A DNA stretch of 8,193 bases from Chloroflexota bacterium (lineage in GTDB: Bacteria; Chloroflexota; Dehalococcoidia; Tepidiformales; Tepidiformaceae). The stretch is from positions 1 through 8,193 of the forward strand of contig CAUJEQ010000056.1 of the NCBI GenBank assembly GCA_963169135.1. Reading direction: 5' to 3'. The stretch's first letter is position 1, and each line of letters starts with the position of its first letter. The notes under the pieces are model-generated. The model made no database searches. It was not told the DNA's origin and worked only from the letters and a program-made list of their open reading frames with translations. Shown in pieces: positions 1-6,006 of the stretch. The position numbers were made by a program, and so were the translations under genes.

Positions 1-155
1 CGAGCCTGGCCGGGATCCATGCCGCGCTCGCCTACTACTACGCCAACAGGGCGGAAGTCGATGCCGATGCGGCCGACGACCGTGCGCTTGGCGCACAAGC
101 GATAGAGCGCCAGGAGCGGGAATGGGATGAGCCCGGCGGCCGCAACATCCCGTGA
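1..155 (+). CDS. DUF433-family antitoxin, C-terminal fragment
   Basis: This is the last 50 codons of a gene that begins before the window; the frame starts at base 3 and stops with TGA at 153-155. The visible end contains HAALAYYYANRAEVDAD followed by a charged tail. An HxALxYYxxNxxEID-type helix of this kind is typical of the C-terminus of DUF433 proteins, small winged-helix antitoxins. In this family the protein neutralises a DUF5615 PIN-like partner and probably represses its own operon. The following gene starts inside the stop codon (GTGA, 152-155), as expected for a co-translated antitoxin-toxin pair, and it looks like DUF5615, which strengthens the call. The DNA-binding N-terminus is not visible, so the family assignment rests on a short segment and on context. 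Confidence 0.68.
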   Translation, partial: SLAGIHAALAYYYANRAEVDADAADDRALGAQAIERQEREWDEPGGRNIP

Positions 156-522
156 GCTTTCCGGTCTACCTCGATGAGGACTCGCTGCACCGGCGCGTGG
201 CCCGCGCTCTGCGCCCCGACCACGATGTCGTCACCACGCTGGAAGCGGGAAACTCAGGGTTCAGCGACGAGGATCAGTTGGAGTATTGCGCCGGCAGGGA
301 CGGGCCATTGTCACCGCGAACCAGGCTGACTTCGCCCGGCTCCACCGTGACTGGATGTCGAGCGGCCGCGAGCACGCGGGAATCATCATCCTGACCGACC
401 AACGAGCCGCCCCGGAAGTCATCGTCGCGAAACTTCGTCGAATCCTGAGTCTGCGAGACGCGCGTGCGATGCGAAGCAGCGTTCTCTACATAAACAGCGA
501 TCCGGGACAGCGTCTCGACTGA
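152..522 (+). pseudogene. DUF5615 PIN-like toxin, frameshifted
   Basis: The reading frame begins at GTG 152, overlapping the antitoxin stop by 4 bp. It encodes VSFPVYLDEDSL, then HDVVTTLEAGNSGFSDEDQL, the usual start of DUF5615 PIN-like proteins (LDED acidic motif, then a DVVT/EAG/SDE segment). At about 287-297 the homology leaves this frame and continues in the next one as QGRAIVTANQADFARLH, then EHAGIIILTDQR, ending at TGA 520-522. Joining the two halves gives about 124 residues, a normal length for the family. Without the join, the first frame runs into unrelated sequence and stops at 394, losing the second acidic/Asn segment and the C-terminal strand. The step is equivalent to one missing base near GCCGGCAGGGA. 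It could be a real inactivating mutation or an assembly/sequencing error; no convincing slippery site is visible for programmed frameshifting. The family identity is recognised from motifs; toxin activity is inferred. Confidence 0.75.
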
Positions 523-526
523 TCCG

Positions 527-549
527 CCCGGTTGTCCCGGTTGTCCCGG
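527..549 (+). repeat. Tandem 9-mer CCCGGTTGT repeat
   Basis: Two exact copies of CCCGGTTGT (527-535 and 536-544) are followed by a partial third copy (CCCGG, 545-549), directly after the toxin stop. The segment TGTCCCGG occurs twice here (533-540 and 542-549). Both copies are complementary to CCGGGACA at 502-509 inside the end of the toxin gene, so a stem spanning the stop codon could form. The function is unknown; it may be a weak 3' structure of the toxin-antitoxin message or chance in GC-rich DNA. Confidence 0.5.
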
Positions 550-558
550 GGCCATAGG

Positions 559-581
559 CTCTGGGCTTCCAGAGGAGGCCC
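559..581 (+). promoter_or_regulatory. Overlapping hairpins around the ribosome-binding site of the LLM gene
   Basis: Two stems can be drawn that share bases and exclude each other. The first pairs CTCTGG (559-564) with CCAGAG (569-574) across a 4-base GCTT loop. The second pairs GGGCTTCC (563-570) with GGAGGCCC (574-581), with one G-U pair, across a 3-base loop. The Shine-Dalgarno sequence GAGGAGG lies at 572-578, 7 bases before the GTG start at 586. The second stem buries GGAGG; the first leaves GAGG (575-578) free. This is the geometry of a translational switch, but no ligand or conserved aptamer is recognisable and chance pairing is possible at this GC content. Alternatively it is a remnant of an upstream transcription terminator. 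Confidence 0.35.
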
Positions 582-585
582 CCCA

Positions 586-1518
586 GTGAACTTCGGACTG
601 CACATCGGTCAGCAAAACATCACCATCGACGAGATGCGGCGCACGTGGAGGTGGGCCGACACGGCCGGGTTCGACTGGGTCGACGTCTGGGACCACTTCT
701 ACGAAGCGCCGCCGGTCGATGGGAGCGGGAGTTGCTTCGAGGCGACGACCTGTATGGCTGCCATAGCCTGCGAAACGAAGAACGTGCGCATCGGCGTGCT
801 GGTGCTCGGGATGAACTACCGCCACCCGGCGATCCTCGCGAACGCGCTCTGCACCATCGATCAGCTCAGCGGCGGACGGCTGGAGATCGGGCTTGGCGCC
901 GGCTGGCACGAGCCCGAGTACCGGGCCTACGGCATCCCTTTCCCGCCGATCAAGGAGCGCATGGACATCCTCGAAGAGGGCGTCCAGGTGGTGCGGCTGC
1001 TGACGACGCAGGACCGTTCGAACTTCGCCGGGAAGTACTTCGCGCTCAACAACGCGGCCTGCAACCCGAAGCCGCTCCAGCCCCGCACCCGCATCTGGAT
1101 TGGCGGTAACGGCGAGAAGCGCACGTTGCGCATCGCCGCGCGCCACGGGGACGGGTGGAACACGCCCTACACGTCCCCCGACGAGTTCAAGCGGCTCTCC
1201 GGCGTGCTCGATGCGTGGTGCGAGAAGGAAGGGCGCGACCCGGCGGCGATCGAGCGCAACGTGAATCTGAGTTTCCACATGGCCGCAGGGCCTGCCGATC
1301 TCCCCCGGGCTGAACAGCACTTCCGCGAAACCTGGGGCCCGGCGGCCGAGGCGATGCGCAGCCGCGGCGTCGTTGTCGGGTTACCCGAACAGGCTATCGA
1401 CCTGGTCGGGCGTTACCGGGAGGCGGGCGCGGCACGCGTGAACATCGCCCTCCGGCCGCCAAACGACTGGGACGCGATGCGCGCGTGGGCGGAGCAGGTC
1501 ATCCCGGCGTTCCGCTGA
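586..1518 (+). CDS. LLM-class F420-dependent oxidoreductase
   Basis: This is a 310-residue luciferase-like monooxygenase fold (TIM barrel) protein, close to the TIGR03560 type of F420-dependent oxidoreductases as I recognise it. Family hallmarks are the N-terminal strand VNFGLHIGQQ, a WADTAGFDWVDVWDHFY segment (residues 23-39) that begins the cofactor side of the barrel, DQLSGGRLEIGLGAGWHEPE (about 92-111), the strand IWIGGNGEKRTLRIAARHGDGWN (170-192, phosphate-binding side) and a C-terminal PEQAIDLVGRYREAGA helix. It is expected to be a soluble enzyme transferring hydride to or from coenzyme F420 (possibly FMN); the substrate cannot be read from the sequence. The GTG start at 586 is chosen because GAGGAGG ends 7 bases upstream and the protein then begins exactly at the first barrel strand. 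An upstream GTG-type start at 532 would add 18 unconserved residues. It follows the toxin-antitoxin remnant and precedes dxr by 50 bp, and may be the first gene of that run. Confidence 0.88.
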   Translation: MNFGLHIGQQNITIDEMRRTWRWADTAGFDWVDVWDHFYEAPPVDGSGSCFEATTCMAAIACETKNVRIGVLVLGMNYRHPAILANALCTIDQLSGGRLEIGLGAGWHEPEYRAYGIPFPPIKERMDILEEGVQVVRLLTTQDRSNFAGKYFALNNAACNPKPLQPRTRIWIGGNGEKRTLRIAARHGDGWNTPYTSPDEFKRLSGVLDAWCEKEGRDPAAIERNVNLSFHMAAGPADLPRAEQHFRETWGPAAEAMRSRGVVVGLPEQAIDLVGRYREAGAARVNIALRPPNDWDAMRAWAEQVIPAFR

Positions 1519-1568
1519 CGAAACCGTGTGTACTGTCCCGGGCGTCCGCGGGGCCGTACGATCGGCGT

Positions 1569-2723
1569 GTGAGCATTCCCCGCCGCATCGCCGTCCTTGG
1601 CTCGACAGGTTCCATTGGTCGCCAGGCGCTCGACGTTATCCGCCAGCTGCCCGATCGGTTCGAGGTGGTGGCATTGGCGGCCGGACGGAATGCCGACCTC
1701 CTCGCGGAGCAGGTGGCCGAGTTTCGCCCGAAGTACGTTTCCGCCGAAGCTGAGTCGCCTCGCCTCGCCGACGCCGTGGCCGCGACCGGTGCACGCTACC
1801 TGCCGGTCGAGGAGATGGCGGTTGCGCCTGAGGTCGACGTTCCGCTGGTGGGCACCGCCGGTGCCGCCGGGCTGACGCCCACCCTGAACGCACTCAAGGC
1901 CGGACGGCCGGTTGCCATCGCGAACAAGGAAGTTCTCGTGATGGCGGGCCACCTGGTCCGGCGGGCGATGGAGGCGGGCGGCGGGGACTTGCGACCGGTG
2001 GATAGCGAGCATTCGGCGATTTGGCAGTGCCTCTGGGGCGAGGAGGGCCACACCATCCGGCGGATCCTCCTCACGGCCAGCGGCGGCGCTTTCCGCGACT
2101 ACGACCGGGGACAGCTGGCTTCGGTCACCGCTGAACAGGCACTTAACCACCCCACGTGGAAGATGGGAGCTAAGATCACTGTGGATTCCGCGACCCTGAT
2201 GAACAAAGGCATGGAGACGATCGAGGCGATGTGGCTGTTCGACGTCCCCATGGAAAAGGTAGAAGTGGTCCTTCATCGCGAATCCATCGTCCACTCCCTG
2301 GTTGAGTTCAGCGACGGCAGCGTGAAAGCGCAGCTCGGGGTGCCCGATATGCGCCTGCCCATCCAGCTGGCCCTGGCCTACCCGGAACGCATGCCCGTGC
2401 CGCCGATGCCGGCGCTCGACCTTGCGACGATCGGCGCGCTCCACTTCGGGAAACCCGACATCGAGCGCTTCCCGTGCCTCCGGCTGGCGATGGAGGCCGG
2501 GCGGCTGGGCGCCACCTATCCCGCTGCAATGGCCGCCGCCGACGAGGTCGCTGTGGAGCGGTTCCTCAACAGCGAGATCGGCTTCCTGGATATTCCGAAC
2601 GTTGTCGAGGCGGTCATGGAGAAACACCAGCCGGTGGCCGATCCTGAACTGGGGGCGATACTCGAGGCAGACGCCCGGGCCCGCGCTGCGGCGCGCGCCG
2701 TCCCCGCAGGTGTCACCGCATGA
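1569..2723 (+). CDS. dxr: 1-deoxy-D-xylulose 5-phosphate reductoisomerase
   Basis: This enzyme catalyses the NADPH-dependent rearrangement and reduction of 1-deoxy-D-xylulose 5-phosphate to 2-C-methyl-D-erythritol 4-phosphate, the committed step of the MEP isoprenoid pathway, in the cytoplasm. It has 384 residues, normal for the family (about 385-400). Visible motifs are the dinucleotide-binding GSTGSIG (11-17), AIANKE (117-121), PVDSEHSAIWQ with the metal ligands D145 and E147, LTASGGAF (168-175, substrate-phosphate Ser171), HPTWKMG (194-200), and TLMNKGMETIEAMWLF with N212, K213 and the third metal ligand E216. All key catalytic positions are present. The GTG at 1569 is chosen because it places the Rossmann strand at residue 7, as in homologues. 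No convincing ribosome-binding site is visible, and an upstream GTG at 1485 would overlap the oxidoreductase gene. Its stop overlaps the rseP start (ATGA), a linkage of dxr with rseP seen in many bacteria. Confidence 0.97.
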   Translation: MSIPRRIAVLGSTGSIGRQALDVIRQLPDRFEVVALAAGRNADLLAEQVAEFRPKYVSAEAESPRLADAVAATGARYLPVEEMAVAPEVDVPLVGTAGAAGLTPTLNALKAGRPVAIANKEVLVMAGHLVRRAMEAGGGDLRPVDSEHSAIWQCLWGEEGHTIRRILLTASGGAFRDYDRGQLASVTAEQALNHPTWKMGAKITVDSATLMNKGMETIEAMWLFDVPMEKVEVVLHRESIVHSLVEFSDGSVKAQLGVPDMRLPIQLALAYPERMPVPPMPALDLATIGALHFGKPDIERFPCLRLAMEAGRLGATYPAAMAAADEVAVERFLNSEIGFLDIPNVVEAVMEKHQPVADPELGAILEADARARAAARAVPAGVTA

Positions 2724-3922
2724 CGTTCCTGATGACCTTCCTTGCTTTCGACCCGGTCGCCATCCTGCGAGCCGTTGTCCCCTTCCTTGGCCTGCTGCTC
2801 GTGCTGGTGGTGATCCACGAATTCGGGCACTTCCTCGCGGCCAAGGCGTTCGGGATCAAGGTGCTCGAGTTCGGCATCGGTTTTCCGCCAAAAGCGTGGA
2901 CCTATCTCCGGCGCGGGGACACGGAGTACACGCTGAACTGGCTGCCAATCGGCGGCTTCGTCCGGCTGCTTGGCGAGGAAGACCCGACCGACCCGCGTTC
3001 ACTGGCCGCCGCCCCGCGCTGGAAGCGGCTGACCGTGATGTTCGCGGGCGTGTTCATGAACCTGGTGGTCGCCATCATCCTGATGGGTGTCGGGTTCATG
3101 ATCCCGCGCGAGCGTTCGCTTTCGCTGGCACAGGTGTCCGAGGTCTCGCCCGGGTCGCCGGCTGCCGAGGCGCTGGTCGAGGGTTCGATGCGTGACGGCT
3201 CGGAGCCTACCCAGGGCCTCCAGCCCGGCGACATCGTCCTGGAGGTCGAGGGCCGGGAGATCAAGAACACCGCCGAACTCGTGTTCGTCAATCGGCTGAA
3301 CCTTGGCGAGGTACAGGAGTGGGTGATCAATCGGGGCGGCTCCACCCTGACGGCGGAGGTGTACGCCCGCTGGGACCCGCCGGAGGGCCAGGGCCCGACA
3401 GGGATTCGAATCTCGGCGCCGGCAACGTGTCTCGAGTTCAGCGATGACGGGACGTGCACCCGGGCCGAACTGCTCTATCCCTACACCGAGACGGTGTGGT
3501 ATCCGCCGTGGGAGGCGTTCCCGAAGGGCGCCCAGTCCCTTGTGGACACCATGCGGCTCACCGTGAACGAGATCCGCGTGCGCATTAGCGGCACGAGCGG
3601 CGCCTCGGTGAGCGGTGACCAACCGGCGTTCACGGGGCCGGTGGGCATCGCCGACAGCACCGGGCAACTGATTGACCAGGAAGGCTGGCGGCCGCTCATC
3701 GAGTTCGCGGCACTGCTGAGCCTGAACCTCGCCATCTTCAACGCGCTGCCGCTGCCGATGCTCGACGGCGGCCGGATGTTCTTCGTGTTCCTGGAGATCT
3801 TGCGTGGCGGGCGGCGGATCGCGCCCGAGAAGGAAGCGCTGGTCCATCTCACCGGATTCGCGTTGCTCATGATGGGAGTCCTGGTGGTGACATACTTCGA
3901 CATCGCCCGCCTGTTAACCTAG
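2720..3922 (+). CDS. rseP: RseP-type M50 site-2 intramembrane metalloprotease
   Basis: This is a 400-residue membrane protease of the RseP/site-2 family. The first membrane helix (about 16-40) carries the zinc-binding HEFGH motif (H33, E34, H37). A second hydrophobic segment lies at about 105-126 (GVFMNLVVAIILMGVGF). One extracytoplasmic PDZ-like domain follows at about 135-215, with GLQPGDIVLEVEGREIKNT. FTGPVGI (304-310) and the third zinc-ligand motif NALPLPMLDGGR (341-352, D349) lead into the C-terminal helices (about 330-360 and 376-392). The family cleaves anti-sigma factors after site-1 cleavage, and remnant signal peptides, within the membrane; the substrate here is unknown. ATG 2720 overlaps the dxr stop by 4 bp, suggesting translational coupling; a second ATG four codons later is possible. 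The segment about 216-265 after the PDZ domain holds two cysteines (C237, C246). Confidence 0.95.
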   Translation: MTFLMTFLAFDPVAILRAVVPFLGLLLVLVVIHEFGHFLAAKAFGIKVLEFGIGFPPKAWTYLRRGDTEYTLNWLPIGGFVRLLGEEDPTDPRSLAAAPRWKRLTVMFAGVFMNLVVAIILMGVGFMIPRERSLSLAQVSEVSPGSPAAEALVEGSMRDGSEPTQGLQPGDIVLEVEGREIKNTAELVFVNRLNLGEVQEWVINRGGSTLTAEVYARWDPPEGQGPTGIRISAPATCLEFSDDGTCTRAELLYPYTETVWYPPWEAFPKGAQSLVDTMRLTVNEIRVRISGTSGASVSGDQPAFTGPVGIADSTGQLIDQEGWRPLIEFAALLSLNLAIFNALPLPMLDGGRMFFVFLEILRGGRRIAPEKEALVHLTGFALLMMGVLVVTYFDIARLLT

Positions 3923-3929
3923 GGCGCTG

Positions 3930-4238
3930 GTGTTCACGCTCATCTTCGTCAGTCTCTTCGTAACCGGTTGGCTCATTTCCGGGCTAGTGCCGTGGATGGT
4001 CCTGTCGGTGGCGACTCGCGGAAATGCGGGACTGGTAAATCTGCCGCTTTGCCTGTTCGCGGGCGTGGTAGGGGGGCTGGCGGTGCCCGTGCTGGGGAAG
4101 AACGATGCCGCGGGCATCTGGCTGAGCGTGCTTGCCGCGGTTTGCGTGCCATCGCTGTTACTTGTTGCCCGCCGCTTGAGCCTCAGCGCCGCAGCCCAGG
4201 TACGCCATCAACCTGCCGGAGAGCCCCACCAGGAATGA
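3930..4238 (+). CDS. Small hypothetical membrane protein (three predicted TM segments)
   Basis: This is a 102-residue hydrophobic protein starting at GTG 3930, 7 bp after rseP, with a modest AGGG (3921-3924) five bases upstream. Three membrane segments are visible: about 1-26, 35-56 (LPLCLFAGVVGGLAVPVLG) and 62-82 (GIWLSVLAAVCVPSLLLVA). RGN (30-32) and GKND (56-59) lie between them, and a polar, probably cytoplasmic tail covers 83-102. The length, glycine-rich middle helix and helix order resemble the small GlsB/YeaQ/YmgE (transglycosylase-associated) proteins, but I see no decisive motif and do not assign it to them. Its stop codon overlaps the start of the next gene (ATGA, 4235-4238), so it is co-translated with the TIM-barrel gene and probably co-transcribed with rseP. 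That it is a real gene is supported by spacing and hydrophobic pattern; its function is unknown. Confidence 0.7.
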   Translation: MFTLIFVSLFVTGWLISGLVPWMVLSVATRGNAGLVNLPLCLFAGVVGGLAVPVLGKNDAAGIWLSVLAAVCVPSLLLVARRLSLSAAAQVRHQPAGEPHQE

Positions 4239-5155
4239 AACCCCTCGCCCTTTCGACGATGTTTGCCCAGCAGGAGCGGTTCGCCGACGGCGCCGTTTTC
4301 GCGCGCTTCGCGGCCGACGCTGGCTACGACGCGATCGAGATCAGCCACTCCACGCCGGTAGAGAAGATCGAGCGCATCCTCGAGAGCGTCGCGTTGCCGG
4401 TGACTTCGGTTCACCAGCCGGCGCCATGGGTGAGGCACTCGAACGGCCGCGGAAACTCGTACTGCAACCTGGGAGGGCTCGACACTGACGAGCGGAAGGC
4501 AGCGATCGACTACGCCCTGGAGAGCATCGAGCTCTGCGCGCGCATCGGCGCGAACCGCCTCATCGTCCATCTTGGACACGTTGGCGAAGTGGTGGAGCAG
4601 TTCGAGGACGAACGCGAGATGCGACAGATGTACGACAGCGACCGGGCCGAGAATGAGCGCTTCCTCGAACTGCGCGAGGCAGTCATCGAGCGGCGGAGGG
4701 ATGAGGCCGAACCGTACCTGGAGCATGCGCGGAGTTCGCTGGCCGAGCTCGTTTGCGCCGCTGAGCCGCACAAGATCACCATCGGCGTCGAAAACCGTTA
4801 CCACTACCACGAGATACCGCACCCCGGTGAGTATGAGCAGGTGTTCGAGGGGCTCGCCCCGGAACAGGCCGGCTACTGGCACGATGTTGGACACGCCGAG
4901 GTGCTGCACCGGCTCGGGCTCGTCGATCGGCACGCATGGCTGGACGGATGGAGCAGCCGGTTGGTGGGCGCTCACCTCCACGATGTCATCGGCCTCGGCG
5001 ATCACCGGGCGCCGGGCGACGGCGACGTTGACTGGGGCTACATCGTCGCGGGCGTCGACCACCTTCCCGGGTACACCCTGGAGATCAACCAGCACCAGTC
5101 CGACGAGAAGGTGCGGGCGGCCATCGGCTTCCTGGAGCGAATCGGACTGCGGTAG
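4235..5155 (+). CDS. Sugar phosphate isomerase/epimerase-like TIM-barrel protein
   Basis: This is a 306-residue protein of the xylose isomerase-like (AP2Ec) TIM-barrel superfamily, which includes sugar epimerases, hydroxypyruvate isomerase and endonuclease IV. The barrel strands carry the expected metal-site residues: TIGVENR (E186), YWHDVGHAE (D217, H220), GAHLHDV (H247/H249) and YTLEINQ (E283). Earlier strands are AIEISHS (33-39), VTSVHQP (56-62) and RLIVHLGH (108-115). An unusually long, highly charged helical stretch (about 119-168, rich in Glu, Asp and Arg) separates the VHLGH strand from the ENR strand. A cytoplasmic divalent-metal enzyme acting on a sugar or polyol is likely; the substrate cannot be told. 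ATG 4235 overlaps the membrane-protein stop by 4 bp, with GGAGAG (4218-4223) upstream. It ends 4 bp from the convergent nadC. A deoxyribonuclease IV role is less likely because the full set of nine metal ligands is not evident. Confidence 0.85.
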   Translation: MKPLALSTMFAQQERFADGAVFARFAADAGYDAIEISHSTPVEKIERILESVALPVTSVHQPAPWVRHSNGRGNSYCNLGGLDTDERKAAIDYALESIELCARIGANRLIVHLGHVGEVVEQFEDEREMRQMYDSDRAENERFLELREAVIERRRDEAEPYLEHARSSLAELVCAAEPHKITIGVENRYHYHEIPHPGEYEQVFEGLAPEQAGYWHDVGHAEVLHRLGLVDRHAWLDGWSSRLVGAHLHDVIGLGDHRAPGDGDVDWGYIVAGVDHLPGYTLEINQHQSDEKVRAAIGFLERIGLR

Positions 5156-5159
5156 GGTT

Positions 5160-6005
5160 TCAGAACTCCAGGTCGAGGCTGATGTCGAGTGCTGTCGCGC
5201 TGTGCGTCAGCGCGCCGACGGAGATGGCGTCGACTCCGGTCTCAGCGATTGGGCGCACGGTTTCCAGGTTCACTCCGCCGCTCGCTTCGAGCCTGGCACG
5301 CCCTTTCGTTCGCCGCACCGCCTGTGCCATGTCCGTGGTGGTCATGTTGTCCAGCAGGATCCACTCGGGATTCGCGTCGAGTGCGGCTTCTAGCTGGTCG
5401 AGCGAGTCGATCTCCACTTCAACCGGGATGCCGGGGGTTCGCCGGCGGATGGCGGCCACACCGTCTGCGAGCGAGCGTCCCTCGCGCGCGAGGGCTTCGC
5501 GGTGGTTGTCCTTGATCATCGCCATTACCGCGAGGTCCCGCCGGTGATTCGTGCCGCCGCCGCAGCGGACCGCGTACTTCTCCAGGTCGCGCAGGCCGGG
5601 CGTCGTCTTGCGTGTGTCGAGGATGACGGCGCGCGTGCCGGCGACCGCGTCGACGAAGGCACGCGTGAGCGTGGCACTGGCGGAGAGGCGCTGGAGGAAG
5701 TTCAGGGCAACGCGTTCGCCCTGGAGGATGGCCCGCACCGGCCCGGAGATTTCGGCGAGAACAGTTCCCCTGGAGAATGCTTCGCCCTCCCGGACAAGGG
5801 TGGTGAGCGCAACGGACGAATCGACCTGGCGGAACGCCTCGAGGGCCACACCCATACCCGCCAGCACGCCGTCCTGTTTCGCGAGGAAGCGCGCCGTGCC
5901 CCGCAGGTTCGCATCCACCGTGGCGAGGGTGGTGACGTCTTCGAGGGCGCGATCTTCGGCAAGGGCCCCGGCGGCGGCGGCGCGGATTACCTCGGGTGCC
6001 GGCAT
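5160..6005 (-). CDS. nadC: Nicotinate-nucleotide pyrophosphorylase (quinolinate phosphoribosyltransferase)
   Basis: This enzyme converts quinolinate and PRPP to nicotinate mononucleotide, CO2 and pyrophosphate, the step where de novo NAD synthesis joins the common pathway; it is cytoplasmic. It has 281 residues, a standard length. Motifs in order: LNFLQRLSASATLT (101-114), the substrate-binding ILDTRKTTPGLR (128-139), KYAVRCGGGTNHR (143-155), MIKDNH (163-168), VEVEIDSLDQLEAAL (195-209), ILLDNM (216-221), LEASGGV (239-245) and ISVGALTHSATALDISLD (261-278). The catalytic Arg, Lys, Glu and Asp positions all appear intact. The start at 6005 (ATG, MPAPEV) leaves one base after the nadB stop (TGAGATG arrangement) with a GAGGG-like site just upstream. 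The frame stays open up to 6053, but the extra 16 residues would lie inside nadB and do not look like the family. It is co-transcribed with nadB. Confidence 0.96.
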   Translation of the reverse strand: MPAPEVIRAAAAGALAEDRALEDVTTLATVDANLRGTARFLAKQDGVLAGMGVALEAFRQVDSSVALTTLVREGEAFSRGTVLAEISGPVRAILQGERVALNFLQRLSASATLTRAFVDAVAGTRAVILDTRKTTPGLRDLEKYAVRCGGGTNHRRDLAVMAMIKDNHREALAREGRSLADGVAAIRRRTPGIPVEVEIDSLDQLEAALDANPEWILLDNMTTTDMAQAVRRTKGRARLEASGGVNLETVRPIAETGVDAISVGALTHSATALDISLDLEF

Positions 6006-6006
6006 C

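Noticed and set aside
287..300. Programmed frameshift in the DUF5615 toxin
   Set aside because: No slippery heptamer, stimulatory stop or clear downstream pseudoknot is visible, and the family is not known for recoding; mutation or sequence error is simpler.
523..585. Rho-independent terminator after the toxin-antitoxin pair
   Set aside because: Stems can form but no T-run follows any of them, so a classical intrinsic terminator is not supported.
274..1320. Long minus-strand open frame opposite the LLM oxidoreductase gene
   Set aside because: Its translation has no recognisable domain, is rich in Arg/Pro/His/Val, and lies opposite a clearly conserved gene; it is typical of an antisense shadow in GC-rich DNA.
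1413..2627. 404-codon minus-strand open frame opposite dxr
   Set aside because: It is longer than many real genes, but dxr on the other strand has every catalytic motif and the antisense translation shows none; it also runs across two unrelated plus-strand genes.
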